Below are positions 1-13,139 of a DNA stretch of 64,000 nucleotides, piece after piece (within the stretch, counting starts at the first letter, position 1; each line of letters begins with the position of its first letter). The notes beneath the pieces were generated by a model that was given only the letters and a program-made list of their open reading frames with translations, had not been told where the DNA came from and ran no database searches. The translations under genes and the position numbers were made by a program. The DNA comes from Paraspadella gotoi (Eukaryota > Chaetognatha): assembly GCA_051294375.1 (NCBI GenBank), contig CM119268.1, positions 9,928,370-9,992,369 on the forward strand, given 5' to 3'.

Positions 1-5
1 GTAGG

Positions 6-1943
6 TTATGCCTGTCCCGTAGCGGGAATTTCTTGATTGGTGTGGTCAGAAATCCAAGACCTATTAAGAGTCAAAATGTTTTTTGAATACTTCAGGCGTA
101 AACTAGATAAGTCAGTAAGTTAAACAAGAATTGAAAGTAAAATCGTATTGATAGCAAAATATAAGTCATAACAGCAATATGATTCATTTTCGTTGGAACA
201 ACCGACAAACCTGAAAGCGGCGACTTCAGTGAAGACTCCCGGTCTTCCCGAGCAAGTCCCCGGTCCGAAAGAGACGACACCGATGACGTCGTAAGAGCCG
301 CTGTCATTTGGGCAAACGAGCGGACCGCCGGAGTCGCCCATGCAGGCCGACCACTTGTATGGGTCGCCGAATCCAACCACGTCTAGACAAAAAAAAAAAA
401 AAAAAACAATTTGGAATGATATTCATGTTATTACGAAACAAAGTCAGTTTATATGATAATTTGATGATAATTTATGTATAATTTTTCATAAAGAGAAAAA
501 AATAGCGATCCTCAATAAAACAAAGGAGAAAGTTTCATGAGAATAAAGAGCAGCTAAAAAAGGGGATCATCAATCAAAGTCAAAGAAATAAGAATTAAAT
601 AAATAATTTTTATATTGGTTGTACCAATTTCATAAAAATTAGCAAAAAAAGGCAGCGACGATTAAAGTAGATAATGTATTGTACTTGGTGGCAAGAAGGA
701 TCCATATTGTCCTCTGAGATCGGACGCGGACCAGATATTTCCAGTTACTTTTTGCAATCGATCGGCCAACTGTTGTGGCCACCGTTTGATAAGACCCCAG
801 CCGGAGAGAATGCAATTCGAATGTTTTCTATAATCCTTGTTGGGCAAACAGGCAGAACCTAAGTGAAGTGTGAATTCACAAATAATTATTTGCCTGACCG
901 GTCGACTAGTTATGCACAGAACGGTTGTCCCTTAGCCAGAACCTGCGTAAGCGCCACTTAAGTCGATATCCCGATTAACTCTCAACAGCGCAATGTCGTT
1001 CTGAAACTGTTTCGGGTGGGTTGGTGATAAGTGATATAACATTCTCTACGAGCTTTGGGTCCATTCGTGAAAATAAAACCTGCTGCGGAGAAGAAAAGGA
1101 AGGATGGGAATAAAGCGTTTCGACGAGGAAATCATTTTCCGTTCCGTCATTACGGTTGAGATACCACTCGCCGACGCGAATCTGGACGAACGAAATAAAA
1201 GTTTACGGCGTCCATTATCAATTGGCACTTCCCCCCCCCCAGAATAATTTGTTATGTGGATTTCGACAATTTTTTATTATTTTAGAATTTATTATTTTAG
1301 ATTATTTTTAATTCATTTGATAACAGGTACGAAAAAGGATTATCAATTTTGTGCATACTGCTGGACGTAAGTTGTAGTTGTTCGTCCACAATACCTTGTA
1401 ATCACTTGCTCTTTCGGATTGCCCGAAGCAGTGCGCCGCGCACAAAATCCACCTCTGCGGGACAAACAAATAGGAGAAAAAAAAAATTAGGAAAACGAAC
1501 AATAAATAAAGAAAAGAAAATCAAAAAGAAAAAAAAATAAACAACAAAAGATTAGAAGATTCGAACCTTATTGAGAATAGTTCCGCCGCAAATGTGGCCA
1601 TGGTTTTTGTATCTCAAGGAGATTTGCCAAGGGAATTCTCCGTGGCCGGCATTTTCGCCATTGATGATTCTGCTGCTGGCGCCTTTCTTACCGCACTCTA
1701 AAAATGGCGTGAAAAATAGAGAAAAAATGATTAAAAGAAGTACGTAATTATTTTAATATCAGATATAAACTATTTATGAATGAACTCTGAATTGTGTGTT
1801 CTTATTTTATACATATAATACATAATGCTTAGAAAATTTATTTTTCAATACGAAGAGAGATGAGTGTATGGTGAGGTAGACTTACGCTTGAATGCAGCAA
1901 CGGAACCTAGTAGAAACAACGCGACACATAAAACGAGCTTCAT
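6..1943 (-). CDS. Chymotrypsin-like secreted serine protease (S1 family), complete, 8 exons
   Basis: Secreted S1A endopeptidase zymogen of 271 residues. Exons on the minus strand: 1943-1886, 1697-1567, 1454-1395, 1181-1080, 1006-943, 858-685, 382-211 and 60-6; all introns are GT-AG and every phase joins. A signal peptide (MKLVLCVALFLLGSVAA) precedes a short Cys-containing propeptide and the activation site R|IINGENAGHGEFPW. The triad is visible: His in CAAHC (exon 3), Asp in NDIALLRV (exon 5), Ser in MGDSGGPLVC (exon 7). The residue six before the catalytic Ser (position 189) is Ser, with Gly at the 216 and 226 equivalents, which in this family points to chymotrypsin-like rather than trypsin-like specificity. 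The last exon gives the C-terminal helix (SWISDHT) and a TAA stop. Likely digestive or extracellular; the exact substrate is an inference. Confidence 0.93.
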
Positions 1944-3126
1944 TTTTGCGATCTAATTTCACGATCTCATTTCTCAAGCTTTATAGAAAAAATTTTTCAT
2001 AGCGGCCAGATGAAGTTGGAAGAAGTTTTAATACGTTTCTCTCCCCCAAACTTTTTTTTCCTTTTAATCAATTTCATGAATCTTCCAAGAAACCTATTTA
2101 ATTAAAATGGCATAAAAAATAGCCGAATTTTCAATCTTCACACTTTTCATAATTAACAACTGTATCGCTGTTTCATGAATCATGATACCCATTCAATGAA
2201 GTTGTCGTCGTCTGGCAAAGAATCCCAAGTGTCACTCGACTCGTTGACTCCTGAGATAATTTCTAAACGCAACCTCTTCACGCCACCGGCGGCGTTCCCG
2301 TAGGATCGACCAAACTCGAAACAACAGTAATGATTTCACTTTATCACGCGTGAAAACGTCACAAGTCGTATTGTAAATTCACCCTTTATTCGGCTAAAAT
2401 TTTCAGGACCGAAATGTACGTGCGCATACTCAGTCACGCGTTCAGTTTACAAAAAATCTAGACGATTGAGTGAAATACTGCTTCATCAAAACAAACTTTT
2501 GAAAACAACGCATATTCACTGTAAATCGTGATACGAACGATTGCATTTCAGTTAGACGATTTTGTTTTATGTTGGCCTTGAAGAAGTCTAAGCTTGAATT
2601 TAAAAAAAAAACCGGGGGGTGGGATTGAACCAAAAAAAAAAAGGCGGCCGACTTTTCTTGCCTTACAGCCTTAGCCTTACTGGGTCCATAAATGAGAGAA
2701 AAGGTGTAACGCATTAACGCACCAACAAACTTTCACAATAAGTAAGAAAGAAAAGTTCGTCCCTACTCAATAAAATTGAATAATCTATTCCGTATGTACA
2801 CAACAATTCCTTCGAAAAATGAAGCACTTTTATACTTAAAATAAATTAAAAAAATTGAAGAAAATGGGTTTCAAATCGACCTTGAAAATTATATACAAAT
2901 CAAATTCTTTTCTTCATTTTTTTATTAGTCATTGTTTCTAAATTTTCATTTTTGTGAACAATGTATAACATCAAGATAGGATGAAGTGTCCAACAGAGTA
3001 ACAGTGTTTATGAAAAATCCCGAAGAACATTGATCATAAAAAATCGCTTTAGTATATTTTAATTTTCATAGAGTGGCTGTGCATGTCGTGAGTCCGCGAA
3101 ACGTGTGACACTTAACTAAATAAAAA
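1944..3126. other. Intergenic spacer between protease and EF-hand gene
   Basis: Divergent spacer between the protease start (minus) and the EF-hand start (plus), so it should contain both promoters. It is AT-rich with A- and T-runs. I see no coding exon, RNA gene or clear repeat in it; the ORFs here have no domain signature. Confidence 0.5.
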
Positions 3127-4465
3127 ATGTATCGTCGGTTTTTGGTTATGTTCAGCGCGTTGGTAACAATCTTTTCATTAACTGAACAACATCGAGACCA
3201 CTCGAACGCGGTTCCGCCAAGAGGAGGTTCGCATAAAAAAGGTTTACAGTATACGTATAAATTCAATCTTTTAAACTAATAGAACAATACAATTAGGACT
3301 GCCCAACAACCTAATCGAAGACGAGCAACATGTTTTGGATCATTTGAAGGAAGAGTTGGGGGACAGGGCCCCGGAGAGTGTTAACAGAGACGAATCAGGT
3401 AAAAAAAAAGAAAATGAAGTATATAAACATAAATATGAAAAATAGCTAAATAAAAAAGGCCTATGGCAAACGGGAGGACGTGTGTGATCCCCGGTATCGG
3501 GTGTGTGAGACATCTCCCGATAGCTGGCTACCCACACAAAATTTTATTCTAATCCAACCATCCAATCACGAGTAATAGTTTATTTTCTAAGGTGGAACGG
3601 ACGGACATACGGACGGACGGACGGACATATTTTTTTGGCATAATTTATCATAATTCGATGTTCTAACATGAAATAAGTTAATGCCCGACAAGATTGAGGG
3701 GGCGGACCGATGGACCGACAAAGTGGATTATAGAGTCGGGATCTGATCCGACTAAAAACTATCAGGTTTGACTGTCTTTCAGACTTTTACTACTTTCACA
3801 CCCATGACACCAACAAAGACAATCGCCTCGATGGTTTGGAGATCTTTAACGCCTTCTCTCACATGATGCCTTCTGACGAGGACTTGCTCAAGATGATGCA
3901 GAGGGATGGGGAAAACATATTCGGTGGAACCGCTAAGACGCTGGTCGATATCAAAAGGGAAGCTTACAATTTTCTCACTGGTGAGAAACGGCGTTTTGCT
4001 TTCCAAAACTTGAATATGAACTTCTAGTTGTTCCAAAAAAAGTGTGCTTCTATACGAGTGGTGTTTAGTGTTTATCCGTCTCTTTTCGTACTTGGGCTTC
4101 TCATTACACCTGGGTCTTGGGCCACATTCGGCTATGTCGATCTTATTTGAAACAAAATAGCAAAGGTTAGTCGTTTCACTTTTAAGTTTGTAGGTCCAAT
4201 ACCGATAAAAAAGAAGATAGAATGCATTTGTTTATCCTACCGATCGAAGTAAAACTGCTGCTAATTCAATAAAAACATACTCAGATTTCACCATTTGAGT
4301 GTTTGCCAGCCATCGGTAAAATCCTAAACCACCCTTAACCCTTCAATTAAATTTTACCCTTTCGCTTCAGAATACGTCGACAAACTCTTAAAACATGACG
4401 AGGACAACGATGGGTACTTGAACTACGTAGAGTTCGCTTCCGGTCGACGCAGAGACGGCGATTAA
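3127..4465 (+). CDS. MCFD2-like secreted EF-hand protein, complete, 4 exons
   Basis: A 169-residue EF-hand protein resembling MCFD2/CGREF1, the luminal calcium-binding cargo-receptor partners of the early secretory pathway. Exons: 3127-3241, 3297-3398, 3783-3980 and 4371-4465, with phases 1, 1, 1 and GT-AG borders. The N-terminus is hydrophobic (RRFLVMFSALVTIFSL), consistent with a signal peptide. Two EF-hand loops are intact: DTNKDNRLDGLE in exon 3 and DEDNDGYLNYVE in exon 4, with acidic or Asn ligands at positions 1, 3, 5, 9 and Glu at 12. Spacing and the preceding HTHD/FYYF segment match the MCFD2 layout. The stop is TAA, and a polyA signal AATAAA lies at 4489-4494. An intron carries a (GGAC)n run near 3600-3626. 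The family call is by motif layout, not by alignment. Confidence 0.85.
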
Positions 4466-4494
4466 CCCTTAGGAACAGCCGAACGAGTAATAAA

Positions 4495-6316
4495 ATCACT
4501 GGGACATTCAAGATGTTTTCAGTTAATTTTTTTTTTTTTTTTGGCGTGTACTTATTAAAAACAATTTGATTTTTAAGTAGCTTTTTATGCCAGTAGGGTT
4601 GGTCGTTCGTTGGTCATTTCTTATTTGTAATTTTTTTAGCCAATGTTGCCGTAAATGTTCACTGTATCACAGGGGATGATAATTATCTTTTAGGTTTGTA
4701 TAAATTTAAATTTTTAATCAGAAATTATTTATTTTTAATTTTACTAAAATTTTTAGCAGTTGAAAAAACGTTACTTTTGTTTTTTCAAAAGACGTTTTTC
4801 TTTCTTTTTGAGTCTCACGCATGAAGTTTTTAAGTTGAGACAAAAATTCCTCTAACTTTTCTAACTCGCATAGAAATATTTGCAGGGATTATCATTAAAG
4901 CATAAAGATCGTAACTTTATGAGGGTTTGTAATTAGCACGAAAGGATCATAACAAGCACTAAAAGTAATGCATGTTTGCGATATCCACCGACATTAAATT
5001 TTAAAGAAAACAAGGTATTTTCGTTTTAATCTGCCACTTTAAAGGTAGGTTGAAAAAAGTCTGTATTATGAAAATAAGTCGGTGAGGTAACACAAAATTA
5101 TAACACGAATCTATCACGAATTTTTTTTATTGATTGCGTGAATGAAAGGAAGGGAAAATAAAGAAAGGGAGACTCGAAAATTATTTCTAAAACTAGGATT
5201 TTTTTTAAACCAACTGAATTAAATTGCCTCAAACGTAATTTTCATACTTATATATAAAATCGAAATGAAAACAGCCATGCGGTGAACATTAAAACTATGT
5301 TGCTAGGATATTGGAGAAGACAAATCTGCAGAAATCTGCGATACGATCACTGTTTGATAAGTTGCGATAGTTATAAAATGAACGGAAAACTAGAATGACC
5401 GATTTCATTTTAACGTCAAACGAGAAACACTGGCGAGAATAATGGGCTAGGCTAAGATATTTTTAATATTGTTGGGGTATTACTTGTGAATTTATCACTC
5501 AAACTTTCTGAACTTTTTTAAGATGAGCTCAATAATTTGCAACAAAATTTGTTGAAACAAAAATTCGTTAAAAAACTTTACAGTTTACACACATGATTGT
5601 CACAAGGTCCTTTTGTCATAAAGCTTTCATATTTTGCATAGAGAAATTTTTCAGGTCAAAGAAAATTAAATTCAAAGTAGACTAGATAAAAAAGAGAAAG
5701 AGAAATTAAAACTTGTTACATTAAAAATGGCAAAAGCAAAAAATATTTTAACTGAAAATGACAAAACACATCTGTCACAATATGAACGACCAATTTTTAA
5801 TATACATTTTTTTTACAAATGATAAACAGAGCTAATAATATATACAAGCTCAAACGTGAATTAAAGATGTCAATAAGTAATACAGGCAAAATACAATTGT
5901 AAGGGGAAGACTTGAACGCTCATATGATACAATCTTTTTTGAATTAGAGTTGTACATAAATCGATCAAAGCTGCCCGGAAAGTCTTCTACGGAAGCACTC
6001 GGTCACAAATCCTCAAAAAATACAAATAAATAGAACAAAAACAAATCTAAAATGCCCTCAAACCATAGATTCCTCCATTTTGGCCCAAAGACGGACGGAA
6101 GAAAAAATTAATATCACAAAAGCCTTAAAATCTATAAACTCGGCTGTGCGAGAATCAGCGAGACGCTTTAAAGCAATACTCTCTTATGTAATTATTTAAG
6201 CCCCCAACAACTCTTAAAACGGATGTATTTCGCAGTTATGGCTATGGAAGGCAATATACTGTATAAAACCAACAATTTCTTTAAAGAAACCAAAGGGGGA
6301 ATAGTAACCATAAATA
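4495..6316. other. Convergent 3' region, EF-hand gene to bHLH gene
   Basis: AT-rich stretch between the end of the EF-hand gene and the stop of the bHLH gene. The higher-complexity part next to 6317 (about 5900-6316) is probably 3' UTR of the bHLH gene. No coding signal or recognisable repeat was found in the remainder. Confidence 0.45.
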
Positions 6317-7007
6317 CTAAGGGCCGTCCTGGTCCAAAATGAGGGTTCTCGCTCGCATATCTTTCTTTGGGTGTCTTAAAAGAGCTTTTTGGTGCGAAGA
6401 AACTACGCTGGAAGGCGACACCGTCGTAGTCGGCGGCGCGGCGGAGGAAACGTTCGACTGTTGTTTAGGGAATAACGGTTGCTGCGGATGCTGTTGCGCG
6501 CTCGTTTGATTTCGGGATTCGCCATGCTTCGTAGATTGAAGGCTGAGGGTAGAGACCGGTTCGCGTATCGACGAAACCACGGAAAATTTGGCCGCATGGC
6601 GCGAGGCTTCGTCTTCATCGTCGAGGTCCCGCCCACGCTTCCGAGATGCGAAAAAAGAGTCCAACTTGCTATCTTCGGCAGGTTTCGACGTGGGCGACAA
6701 AATATGGGGAGGTTGTTGAGGCGACGGCGGCGCAGGTAGGTATTCCGACTGATACGGTTGCCGAGCGGCTGACGGACGTTGTGAGTGAGTCTTGGCGGCC
6801 AACTCGGCGCAAACCGGGGAATGCGTGTGGGCGTGGATTTGATCCTCGCCGTGCATGTGGCAACCTTGGCAGGCGGTCCCCTCCACATGATGGATGGCTT
6901 CGAAAATTGTCTCCAATCCGCTGCTGACCTTGTGATGTCCCGGCTCCTCGGTCATCGCCTGAGAAGGCGACATGGCCGAAGCTAACGGCGCCAAGGAGGC
7001 CGAAGTC

Positions 7008-7038
<31 letters not shown>

Positions 7039-9471
7039 CCTGCGGCGACAGAGAGCCGTGGTGGCGGGCGGTGGGAGAAGGCAAGCCTTGGCCGTGCGGC
7101 GGCAGAGGAAGCGGAGATAGGTTTTGTCGCATTATCTGATGAGGCTGATTCACTTGCAATCCGTCGTTGGAAGAAGCTTCGACGACTTGGGCAGAGCTAT
7201 TTACAAAGTGAGATCCGAGCGGATTCCCTGCCGCCGCTTGGACCTGAATGTGGGGATGCGCTTTTATATGATGTTGCAGTTGCTGGACTGGCGATTTTTG
7301 GTGATGCTGCTGTAACAAATGATTTCCAGACGGCGAGAGGAGCAACTCGACAGTTCCTTCCCCGACGTTGGATCCGTATGAGACGACGGGCAGCGGGTTC
7401 GGATTCGCCGATTGAACGGGGAGCGCCACGACTCTAGGTAAGGCGCCGCCTGACGAAGTGCCGCCGTTGAGGATAGAAGAAGAATTAATAGCCTGATTCA
7501 TCGGCGAAAGGAGGGACGACGGTTGCCCGCTTAAACGATCAAGAGCCGCCTGCGTGGCCTGAAGAAGAAGCGTGGTGTTGTTTCCAGCGCTACCACTCGC
7601 GGGCAAAATCGCAGCGGCCACCCCTCCGTTGTTATTTACTTGCTGGGAAAGCGAGACCGTGTTCGTCGGGGAGAGCAACGCCGATGATGCCACTGCTGGC
7701 AGTTGTTGCTGCTGTATCTGATGACGGAGCAGCGCTGTCGCAGCATCGGTGGAGGTCAAGATCGAGGGAGGGGGCTCCTGCTTAACCTCAACCTTTAGCC
7801 CAGAAGGCGTAGCGGCCGTCAGCTGGGGCAGCTGATTGGCCAGGAAAACGGTGGTGTTGCCAGAGGCTGCCGGCGAAATTTGCTGCAACTGGGTCGTCAT
7901 ATTTGCCAGGCTGATTGGGATGATCATGTGCGTGGCGCCTTGATTCCCGCCCGACTGTGACGCCACAAACTGAACGGCGCCCCCCTGCGGAGAGATGCCG
8001 ACGGGGACAGGAAGGTTTCCAGAAACGGGGGGCGTCGGCGGTGGCGGTGAAGTCATCACAAGTCCTTTACCGGAAACGTCAAGTGGTTGCTTGAGGGCAA
8101 CGGCAATGGGAGCCGAGTTGACTGGCTGTTTCACAGAGGCGGTGTTAATCCGATGAGGCGCTTTGGGGGCAGGTGCTAGGGGAGCGATCATCGGCATTGC
8201 TTTAGCAGGCGGCTGCGGTATGGTTACGATCTGCGGCTTAATCGGTCGAGGCGTCGAGAGACCGCCGAAGGACGTCGGTTTGGCGACAGATGCCGGCGCG
8301 AGAGACGGGCCCGAAAAGACGATGGAGGGCGCGGCCGAGACGACGGCCACGTTGTTATTGTTGTTGATGTGTGAGGGCTTTACGACAGCGGGATCGATCA
8401 CGTTGACTCCCTTCGCTTGGTGAGTTTCGCGAACGCGATCCTCTAACAACTGACGAAGGGTCTTCGAGGCGGAACGCTCGCAATCCAACAACTTGGTTAA
8501 CTCGTTAATGTCGCGTTTCATGCTTTCGATCTGGGCGCTTTGTTGCTGTAGAAACTCAGGAGTGACAGCCTGTGAGTGAAAAAGAAACGTCTTTTTAATT
8601 GAAATGATCTAGGAAGCGCCCCTCAATAAATTGGTGTGAGTTTCGTAGAAGCTTAAAGCTTCAGAACACAATGTTACTGTGGAAGTTATTGTTTATATTA
8701 CAGCTTTCTTTTCTACGTTGCCGTGGTCAACACATCAATGATTAGTAAAAACAGATTCAAGTACAAACTTCCCGAGACAAAAAAATTTAAAAAAAAAAAA
8801 AGAAAAAAGAAAAAAGAAACCTGGGCGGAGGGAACTCTTTGATTGTTTGCTTCTGGGGTCAATCCACCGACGCCCTCATCCGAAGAATCTTGAACCTCGC
8901 TGGTTTCCCCGACGGCACCGACTTTCCTCCACTTGGGCGGCGGGGACGGCGCTCTGTCGCTGCCGTCGCTCTCCCACTGCTGCTGTGGCTGCGGTTGTTG
9001 CGGGTGATGCTGCTGCTGTTGTTGATTCTGTTGTGGCGCCTGCGACGGTTGCGTCGGCTGTTGCTGCTGCACACCTCCAAGCTTTCGCAGCAGGAGCGCA
9101 TTTTGGTGGTGCAGTTTGGCCTTTTCTTTCTCCAGCTGTAGAATGTATTCGGAGGTCTGCTGTAGAATGGCGGCTTTGCTCAGCTTTTCGCCGTCCGTGT
9201 GAGGGATAAGGCTTTTCAACGCCTGGAATCCCGTGTTGATACTCTGCATTCGCCGACGTTCGTTAGAGTTAGCGATCTCGCGCCGGATCCGCTTTTCCCG
9301 CTCCATCTGGGAGCGGGGAGACGTGGGACGGACGCAGTCCTGCAGGCGACACAAACCGCCGATGACTTCCGCGTCCTCCATGGTGAAGTCGTGGTAGATC
9401 TTCTTGGGGTTGGAAACGGTCACGGGGTTTTGAGCCTCGGGCGCCAACCCCTGGGGCTGAATATAAGACAT
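6317..9471 (-). CDS. AP-4 (TFAP4)-type bHLH leucine-zipper transcription factor, complete CDS
   Basis: Nuclear E-box-binding bHLH-zipper factor, orthologue-like to vertebrate TFAP4 (fly cropped). Coding exons 9471-8821 and 8569-6317 join in phase 0 (..PSAQ|AVTPEF..), giving 967 residues. The N-terminus has the conserved VIGGLC box. The basic region and HLH read IRREIANSNERRRMQSINTG and LKSLIPHTDGEKLSKAAILQ, followed by a zipper (YILQLEKEKAKLHHQNALLL). A second heptad region spans the exon junction (MKRDINELTKLLDCERSASK). The long C-terminal part is Q-, A-, S- and P-rich, with an eleven-residue Ala run near 7015 and a conserved-looking AIHHVEGT box near 6890. It is about three times the length of human TFAP4 (338 aa), the excess being low-complexity. 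The ATG at 9471 is the first in frame after the predicted 5' UTR acceptor. Confidence 0.95.
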
Positions 9472-9768
9472 GGCGGGGGATTTCTTGTTATTTGTTCGCC
9501 TTCCTTCACGATGATGAAAGGGATGTTGATAGGTCGATCAAAAATCGAAAGAACGAGCGAGAACGAAATAATTCTGGGCGTTTTTTTTTCCACGTCGGAT
9601 GATCGAAACGAAAACGACGTGGGAGACGCGTTCGATGAAGTTCTCCCCACCGACGAAGGATCGACGAACCTCGGCCGCCCGCTCCCTTTTTTTTTCAAAG
9701 AAGCCGGCGGTGGGAGGGGATCGAGAGACGAGGGGGAGTGAAGTCCGGAGTGGCTCGACTCTAAATTC
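9472..9768 (-). other. Probable 5' UTR part of the AP-4-type gene's first coding exon
   Basis: Upstream of the ATG on the minus strand a strong acceptor (C-rich tract then CCAG) places the exon edge at 9768. This is an inference from splice signals; no transcript data are available. Confidence 0.45.
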
Positions 9769-9849
9769 CTGGAAAAGGGGGGAAATGAATTATTAATTTG
9801 ATTAAATATTTGACGAGTTTCTAATGTTTTTTTAATTCGAATACAAAAC

Positions 9850-10240
9850 ATACTTTACGTAAAAATATTATTCGTTCCAGATTAAAATTTATATTTTAGT
9901 CCCAAAAACTTTATTTCAGGAATAAATAATAGGTAAAATTTTAAAATGATTTTTAAAAAAAAAGTAGCTAAATTTCTCTAAATTTGGATATTTAGAAAAT
10001 TTGACTTTTAATTAAACAATATAAAGCGTATCATTGTACCATTTTAAACACTTGATAAAAACATGAACACTTTACTCTTTCATAATTATTTCTTTTCCGA
10101 GTCAGAATTAAAATCGAGGCTTATGACATGTTGAATTCGGAGTTTTGAAAGTATCTTAAATCTAAAAATATTTTCTTGCGAGTACAAGGGAGATAAACGA
10201 TCGAGGAGAATCTTTTTTTGGAGGGAGTCCCGTCGCACAC
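9850..10240. other. AT-rich spacer, nothing recognised
   Basis: This lies inside the inferred first intron of the AP-4-type gene. It is low-complexity AT-rich DNA with no exon or RNA signal. Confidence 0.4.
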
Positions 10241-10312
10241 GTGGTTTTCGAAAGGGACGGAAGAGCGAGAAAATCGGCGAGAACGGAGAGAAAGGAATCC
10301 GGGAAGTCCATG

Positions 10313-10317
<5 letters not shown>

Positions 10318-10398
<81 letters not shown>
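10318..10398. repeat. (GA)n microsatellite, about 40 units
   Basis: An uninterrupted GA tract of about 80 bp. It produces long artificial Ser-Leu or Arg-Glu reading frames that are not genes. Confidence 0.98.
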
Positions 10399-10399
<1 letters not shown>

Positions 10400-10507
10400 G
10401 GAAGGGATGATCCTTCGGTGGAGGGAAAATGAAAAAAAAAGGCACTCGACGAGAGGAGAGAGGAGATTCGGGCGGAGATGAGGAGCAAACATCGTCGAGC
10501 CCGCTGG

Positions 10508-10510
<3 letters not shown>

Positions 10511-10545
<35 letters not shown>

Positions 10546-10553
10546 AGAGAGAG

Positions 10554-10580
<27 letters not shown>
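10511..10580. repeat. Second (GA)n microsatellite, slightly interrupted
   Basis: GA tract with GGGA interruptions about 110 bp from the first, in the same purine-strand orientation. The purine-rich stretch continues weakly to about 10780 and then a short CT run occurs near 10790-10805. Confidence 0.95.
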
Positions 10581-10586
<6 letters not shown>

Positions 10587-12059
10587 ATCGACAACAAACT
10601 GAAGAGGAAGCTTGGAATGGAGTGGAGGCACAGAGCAGCAGAGGAATTAAGGTGGAAAAAACTGAGGAAGAGGGAGGGAAGGACGAGGTGGAACGAATCG
10701 CGCCAAGCCGTTCCGAAGAAAAAAGAGCGAGACCAATGAGATGCAGGGAAAGAGAATTCAGACGCGAGGGAAGGTGTGTGTATGTGTGCGCTCTCGCTCT
10801 CTCTCGGGGGGCGGGAAGTGCCTCCCGAATTGCAGCGAGAAGAAGAGGATTGTGTGAGCGGAGTATATGTACTGATGTATAGAAACTGTCTAGAAGCGAT
10901 CCACGAGGCGCTGGGGAAAATGGAGAAGATGCGAGACGCAGCGAGACCCTACGCCGGCGGGAAGAGCAGCGATGGTGAAGAGGGTAAAAAAAGGACGAGC
11001 TGCAGATGTGCAGAACACGAGATCTCCGAGACTCGATATCCAGATGAATTTCTAACAGATGATCCCGGGATAGAAAAACCTCGTCGACTTTTGGAGAACG
11101 TGTAAACCGTCATGCGACTTAACAATGTCGCTATGGAAATTGTAGATTTGGATTTCGATAGAAGAAATGTCCTATAAAATGTTGGATGGAGAGAAGGGGT
11201 GGGAAGGTGGGAGGATTTTGTTTGGGCGATGTTGCTCGTGTGGAAACAAGAAACCTTGTCGTTCCCGCTTAACACCTACTTTTAAGCGGGAAAACACTTG
11301 ATAACAGTTAGAAACATGCTACCATAATACATCAGTGGTTGGATCGAAGGAACGATGAAAGCATGGCTTTAGGTCTTGTTTCATTTGTTTAACAGAAGAA
11401 AACAGCTAGGTTTAAGATTAGCTGGGGTTCAGTACAAAATGACAATTTACCAGTTTAGTTTAGTTTAACCCACGTGACCTAAAGCGTCCTCCATAAGTTG
11501 AAACCATTTCAAAAAGTTGAATTAAGAATTTCGTTGTTTTATAAAGAATTAAAAATTTGTTTTGTTCAAAAACAACGTATTGGTTTTTATTTTGATTAGA
11601 GAGGGGTTAAAATACTGAATAATAACTCTTTTTAAAATAAATATGCAAAACTATTATTAATTTTAGCATGATTTTAACAATGGTAGTTACTTTTATGGAC
11701 ATGCCTTAGACTTTCCGCCGAATTAAAACTTTGTCTTTTGAATTGATAGTAACGTTTTACAATTACAAGACAATTACATGACTCAATTCAAGCTTTTACA
11801 ATTATTGTTTATGACCGATTTCTGACTTAAGGGGGCCAAAACATCGAAAAAAAGTTTAATTTTAAACGAGATTTTAATTTTATCATTTTTTTATAAAGAA
11901 AAGATTTTTAGTATTCTTGGAGGAAAATGAAGAACAAGGTTTTTATTAATAAATGGGTAAAAAAGAAAAAAAAATGGAAAAGAAGAGGATAATTTCTCAA
12001 AAAGAAAAACTAAAAGAATTTAGATATTGTAATTTTTAATTATTTGTTATTGTTAATTT

Positions 12060-12430
12060 AATGTTTGGGTAATATAAAATGATTATGTTAAGGTTATAAT
12101 AAATTAAGGTTGATAATAAATTAAAATTAAGTGTAAGTTTAAGTGTAGGTTAGCCTTTGGGATAAGTTAGAGTTAAGGGTAAGTTAAGGTTAAATTTGAG
12201 GTAAGTTAGGGTTAAGGGTAAGTTAGGGTTAAATTAGGATTAGAGGTAAATTAGGATTAAGAGTAAATTAGGATTAAGAGTAAATTAGGATTAAGGATAA
12301 ATTAGAATAAAGTTAGGGTAAGGGGTAAGTTAAGCTTAAGGATAAGTTGGGTTTAAAAAAAGTTTTAGAACAAGTTAAAAGTAAATAAGGGTTAAGGGTA
12401 AATTAAGGTTAAAGATAAGTTTAAAACAAG
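12060..12430. repeat. Degenerate TTAGGG/TTAAGG-like low-complexity tract
   Basis: Many diverged copies of AAGGGTAAGTTAGGGTTA-like units. It resembles the interior of the MITE family at 19868, 25110 and 62255, but no terminal repeats are seen here. Not a telomere: units are irregular and degenerate. Confidence 0.6.
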
Positions 12431-13139
12431 TTTCAGCCTAAATATACGACAATTTAAATAAAATTTATAAATTATAATAAATTTTTAATAAAATAAAAAG
12501 GAATTAATAATAAATCTTTTGCCCGTGTAACTTATCCAATAAGTTAAATATTTTTAAAATCATTATCATGGTTTTAATTTTTTTTTAATAAAGAAATGAA
12601 CTACGTTTCTTAATCTTCTTTTTCTTCATTTTCCTATAAGCCTTCCGAGCCTTCCGAGCCTTCCGAGCGTATTAAAACCCAGGATCGCAGGATTTTTTTA
12701 ACAAAAATAATTTTATTTAATTTAAAACTCAAAAAATAACAATGCAATAAAAAAGACTTCAATTGTCTTTTTATACCGTCATCTGATATAAAGTTATGGT
12801 CTGTTTCAACTTTACATTCCTCCTCGCCTTTCACAATCGAAACCATTAAAAGAAACATTTCACTTTTTTTTATATTAAATCCCTGATGATACACCATAGT
12901 CCTGATTATAATTCTGAATTAAATAATATACTGATAAGTCAATAAATTATTCATTGAATATTAAAAAAAAATAATTAAGATTTGTAAACAATAAAAACAA
13001 TTTTAAACCAAAATAGTTATGAAATTTTATGTCAATCATAATGAGAAAAATATGTATTTTATCAGTCCTGAACAAATTTTTAAAGAAAAAATAAACAGAA
13101 AATGACCCAAGACTAAAAAAAACACCCGGCAAAAAGCAT

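Noticed and set aside
10086-10882. Long Ser-Leu-rich or Arg-Glu-rich ORFs on both strands
   Set aside because: They are translations of the (GA)n tracts at 10318 and 10511, with no independent sequence.
12060-12430. Telomeric or subtelomeric repeat
   Set aside because: Units are irregular and degenerate, lie deep between genes, and resemble MITE interiors elsewhere in the window.
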